Shown here: positions 61,713 through 64,000 of the stretch, in pieces
How positions within the stretch are numbered: the stretch's first letter is position 1
Layout: each line of letters opens with the position of its first letter
The notes under the pieces: generated by a model
What the model was told of the DNA's origin: nothing
The model's database searches: none
The model's input: only the letters and a program-made list of their open reading frames with translations
NCBI RefSeq assembly: GCF_003233655.1
Contig: NZ_CP029833.1
Coordinates: 124,001-188,000, forward strand
Source: Azospirillum ramasamyi
Lineage (GTDB): Bacteria > Pseudomonadota > Alphaproteobacteria > Azospirillales > Azospirillaceae
Reading direction: 5' to 3'
Length of the DNA: 64,000 bases
Position numbers and translations under genes: made by a program

Positions 61713-61741
61713 TATCTATCCTTTCGCTGGAGTTCCGTCAA
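61713..61741 (-). promoter_or_regulatory. Sigma70-type promoter of the met operon
   Basis: On the - strand TTGACG (61741-61736) and TAGATA (61718-61713) are separated by exactly 17 bp. Transcription would begin near 61706, about 20 nt before the riboswitch. Confidence 0.65.
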
Positions 61742-61910
61742 ACCCATTTTTTCAATTTTGTGTGAAATATGATATTCAACGTTTTGATATCGTAGAATGT
61801 CTCCTGCGCCACAGCGGCAGGTGACGGGCGCGTGGAATGTGCTATCTATCGCGTCGATGGTTCATCCGGGCCCTGCACACGGTCCCGGCGAGCGAAGCGA
61901 GGAGAGTGTC
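61742..61910. other. Gap between the met operon promoter and hisG
   Basis: About 170 bp. The part 61742-61800 is strongly AT-rich (TTTTTTCAATTTTG and GATATTCAACGTTTTGATAT-like stretches) and should carry the hisG promoter. The hisG reading frame is open through 61797-61910, but lacks a ribosome site before 61898. Confidence 0.5.
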
Positions 61911-62639
61911 TTGTCCGCCGATCCCAGTCTCCAAGGGGTGACGGCCGCCGCGGTGGCCGCACCGGCCGCCACAACGGTCGACGACCAGCTGGTGCTGGCC
62001 CTGCCCAAGGGCCGCATCCTGAAGGAGCTGCGCCCGCTGCTGTCCCATGCCGGCATCCATCCCGAGCCGGCCTTCGACGACGACAAGAGCCGGCTCCTGC
62101 GCTTCGCCACCAATGTGCCGAACCTCAGCATCATCCGCGTCCGCTCCTTCGACGTGGCGACCTTCGTCGCCTTCGGCGCCGCCCATCTGGGCGTGGCGGG
62201 CAACGACGTGCTGATGGAATTCGACTACCCGGAGATCTACGCCCCGCTCGACCTCGGCATCGGCGCCTGCCGCCTGTCGGTCGCCGAGCCGGTGGAGATG
62301 ATGGAGGGCGACGATCCGTCGCGCTGGAGCCATGTGCGCGTCGCCACCAAATACCCGGAGGTGACCAAGCGTCACTTCGCCTCCCGCGGCGTCCAGGCCG
62401 AATGCGTCAAGCTGAACGGCGCGATGGAACTGGCCCCGACGCTGGGCCTGTGCCGCCGCATCGTCGATCTGGTCTCCACCGGCTCGACGCTGAAGGCCAA
62501 CGGGCTGGTGGAGGTGGAGCATATCGCCGACGTCACCTCGCGCCTGATCGTCAACCGCGCCGCCTTCAAGACGCGGACGGCCGAGATTTCTCAGTGGATC
62601 GACAAGTTCCGGGAGGCGGTGAATGCCCGTCAGGCTTGA
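61911..62639 (+). CDS. hisG: ATP phosphoribosyltransferase HisG, short form
   Basis: HisG starts histidine synthesis, joining ATP and PRPP. About 242 residues from TTG 61911, which has GAGGAGAG a few bases upstream; ATG 61857 or 61797 in the same frame lack that. Motifs: LALPKGRILKELRPLL at the start, FGAAHLGVAGNDVLMEF, and the PRPP loop GLCRRIVDLVSTGSTLKANG. It lacks the C-terminal regulatory domain, so it needs HisZ, which is not in the window. It overlaps hisD by 17 bp. Confidence 0.92.
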   Translation: MSADPSLQGVTAAAVAAPAATTVDDQLVLALPKGRILKELRPLLSHAGIHPEPAFDDDKSRLLRFATNVPNLSIIRVRSFDVATFVAFGAAHLGVAGNDVLMEFDYPEIYAPLDLGIGACRLSVAEPVEMMEGDDPSRWSHVRVATKYPEVTKRHFASRGVQAECVKLNGAMELAPTLGLCRRIVDLVSTGSTLKANGLVEVEHIADVTSRLIVNRAAFKTRTAEISQWIDKFREAVNARQA

Positions 62640-63930
62640 TGTTCGCGACGCGGGGTTCGCCGCCGGCTTCGAGGCGCTGCTGCACGCCAAGCGCGAGGCC
62701 AGCGAGGATGTCCAGACTCTGGTCGCCGGCGTCATCGATCAGGTCCGCACCCGCGGCGACGACGCCCTGATCGACTATACCGCCCGCTGGGACCGCCTGA
62801 CCCTGACGGCGGACACCCTGCGCATCGGCCGGGACGAGATCGACGCCGCCACGGCCAAATGCTCGGCCGAAACGCTGGAGGCGCTGGACCTCGCCGCCGC
62901 GCGGATCGAGGAGTTCCACCGCCGCCAGATCCCGGAGGTCACCGACTATCGCGACGCCGCCGGCGTGCGGCTGGGCGCGCGCTGGACGCCGGTCGGCGCC
63001 GTGGGCCTCTATGTGCCGGGCGGCACCGCCTCCTACCCGTCCTCGGTGCTGATGAACGCCCTGCCGGCCAAGGTGGCCGGCGTGGAGCGCGTCGTCATGG
63101 TGGTGCCGACGCCGGACGGGGCGATCAACCCGCTGGTGCTGGCCGCCGCCAAGCGCTGCGGCATCGACGAGATCTACCGCATCGGCGGCGCCCAGGCGGT
63201 CGCGGCGCTGGCCCACGGCACGGCGACGATCCGGCCGGTGGACAAGATCGTCGGCCCCGGCAACGCCTTCGTCGCCGCCGCCAAGCGGCAGGTCTACGGC
63301 CTCGTCGGCATCGACAGCATCGCCGGCCCGTCGGAAATCCTGGTGGTGGCCGACGGCCAGAACGATCCGGCCTGGATCGCCATGGACCTGCTGTCGCAGG
63401 CCGAACACGACACGTCGGCCCAGTCGATCCTGATCACCGACGACGCCGCCTTCGCCGACGCGGTCGCGGCGGCCGTCGACAAGCATCTGGAAACGCTGCC
63501 GCGCACGGCGATCGCCGGGGAAAGCTGGCGCGAGCATGGCGCCATCGTCCTGGTCGGCGACCTGCTGGCCGACGCGCCGGCCCTGGTCGACCGTCTGGCG
63601 CCGGAGCATCTGGAACTGGCCGTCGAGGATCCGGACGCGCTGGCGGCCCGGATCCGCAATGCCGGCGCCATCTTCCTCGGCCGCTACACGCCGGAGGCCA
63701 TCGGCGACTATGTGGCCGGGCCGAACCATGTGCTGCCGACGGCGCGCAGCGCCCGCTTCTCCTCCGGCCTCAACGTGCTGGACTTCATGAAGCGGACGAC
63801 CTTCGTCGCCTGCGACGCCCAAAGCCTGCAGGCCATCGGCCCGGCGGCGGTGACGCTGGCGATGGCCGAGGGGCTGGAGGCGCATGCGCGCTCGGTCGCT
63901 CAGCGGCTGCCGGGTTACAACGGGTTATAA
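62623..63930 (+). CDS. hisD: Histidinol dehydrogenase HisD
   Basis: HisD oxidises L-histidinol to histidine in two NAD+-dependent steps. The 435-residue protein has the family signature segments VGLYVPGGTASYPSSVLMNA, IGGAQAVAALAHGTATIRPV, DSIAGPSEILVVADG and the zinc/catalytic stretch SQAEHDTSAQSILIT, plus PNHVLPTARSARFSSGL. Full length. GGGAGG lies upstream of ATG 62623, within hisG. Confidence 0.97.
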   Translation: MPVRLDVRDAGFAAGFEALLHAKREASEDVQTLVAGVIDQVRTRGDDALIDYTARWDRLTLTADTLRIGRDEIDAATAKCSAETLEALDLAAARIEEFHRRQIPEVTDYRDAAGVRLGARWTPVGAVGLYVPGGTASYPSSVLMNALPAKVAGVERVVMVVPTPDGAINPLVLAAAKRCGIDEIYRIGGAQAVAALAHGTATIRPVDKIVGPGNAFVAAAKRQVYGLVGIDSIAGPSEILVVADGQNDPAWIAMDLLSQAEHDTSAQSILITDDAAFADAVAAAVDKHLETLPRTAIAGESWREHGAIVLVGDLLADAPALVDRLAPEHLELAVEDPDALAARIRNAGAIFLGRYTPEAIGDYVAGPNHVLPTARSARFSSGLNVLDFMKRTTFVACDAQSLQAIGPAAVTLAMAEGLEAHARSVAQRLPGYNGL

Positions 63931-63956
63931 AGCGTGGCAAGCAGGGGAGGCGGGGC

Positions 63957-64000
63957 GTGACGACGGCGAAAAGCAAGCGGCGCATCACCCATGTGACGCT
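63957..64000 (+). CDS. Start of a UPF0262-like protein, cut by the window end
   Basis: GTG 63957 with GGGGAGGCGGGG upstream opens a frame reading VTTAKSKRRITHVTL up to the last base. UPF0262 proteins often follow hisD in alphaproteobacteria and begin with a similar R-I-x-x-V-T-L-D stretch. Only 14 codons are visible, so the assignment is mainly from context. Confidence 0.5.
   Translation, partial: MTTAKSKRRITHVT

Overview
The window looks like a chromosomal or chromid segment of a GC-rich alphaproteobacterium of the Rhodospirillales, most likely Azospirillum or a close relative. The grounds are strong G/C at third codon positions, the gene families present (a short-form HisG followed by HisD and a UPF0262-like start, a SAM-II-type riboswitch, alphaproteobacterial paa genes, a multi-component chemosensory cluster) and the protein wording. 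This is inference from pattern; no database was searched. No tRNA, rRNA, CRISPR array, IS element, phage gene or origin was seen.

Layout. (1) 0.4-3.4 kb, + strand: rimO, a small HNH protein, two small proteins of unknown function and an OsmC-type peroxidase. (2) 3.6-7.5 kb: a periplasmic binding protein overlapping a hybrid histidine kinase, with no transporter partner, then a small convergent gene. (3) 7.7-19.9 kb: a Crp/Fnr-type regulator, then a phenylacetate operon paaABCDE-paaN-paaG-paaH-paaI-paaJ-paaK, preceded by a near-consensus FNR/FixK box and closed by a perfect hairpin. (4) 20.0-20.7 kb: a dispersed structured repeat (copy A) and marC. (5) 21.1-25.0 kb: an NMT1/THI5-type ABC transporter (ATPase, two permeases, binding protein). 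(6) 25.1-34.9 kb: uronate/pectin catabolism (two paralogous GntR regulators, mgsA, kduI, kduD, kdgF, uxaC, uxaA, an EamA transporter, kdgK), with four related AT-rich operator-like sites. (7) 34.9-37.0 kb: repeat copy B, a divergent bdcR/bdcA-like pair, and ogt. (8) 37.3-43.5 kb: reductive pyrimidine catabolism, preT-preA-amidohydrolase-rutR-like-dihydropyrimidinase. (9) 43.5-53.8 kb, - strand: a chemosensory operon cheY-cheC-MCP-triple CheW-cheB-HEAT-cheR-cheY-cheA-STAS-like. (10) 54.0-57.8 kb: a large internally duplicated TPR/glycosyltransferase-like protein. (11) 57.8-61.7 kb, - strand: a methionine ABC transporter operon with two MetQ proteins, led by a sigma70-like promoter, a SAM-II riboswitch candidate and a 28-codon Met/Cys-rich leader ORF. 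(12) 61.9 kb to the end: hisG, hisD and the start of a UPF0262-like gene.

How the parts connect. The ABC transporter at 21-25 kb and the pyrimidine operon at 37-43 kb share a closely matching upstream block with a palindromic operator, and both have a GG-N10-GC sigma54 promoter between that block and the start codon. With the RutR-like regulator encoded inside the second operon, this suggests one nitrogen-controlled pyrimidine uptake and degradation regulon split over two loci. The two GntR paralogues have nearly the same recognition helix, and related sites lie before gntR1, mgsA, kduI and between gntR2 and uxaC, suggesting one regulon. The met operon appears to be controlled by SAM through the riboswitch and possibly also by translation of the leader ORF.
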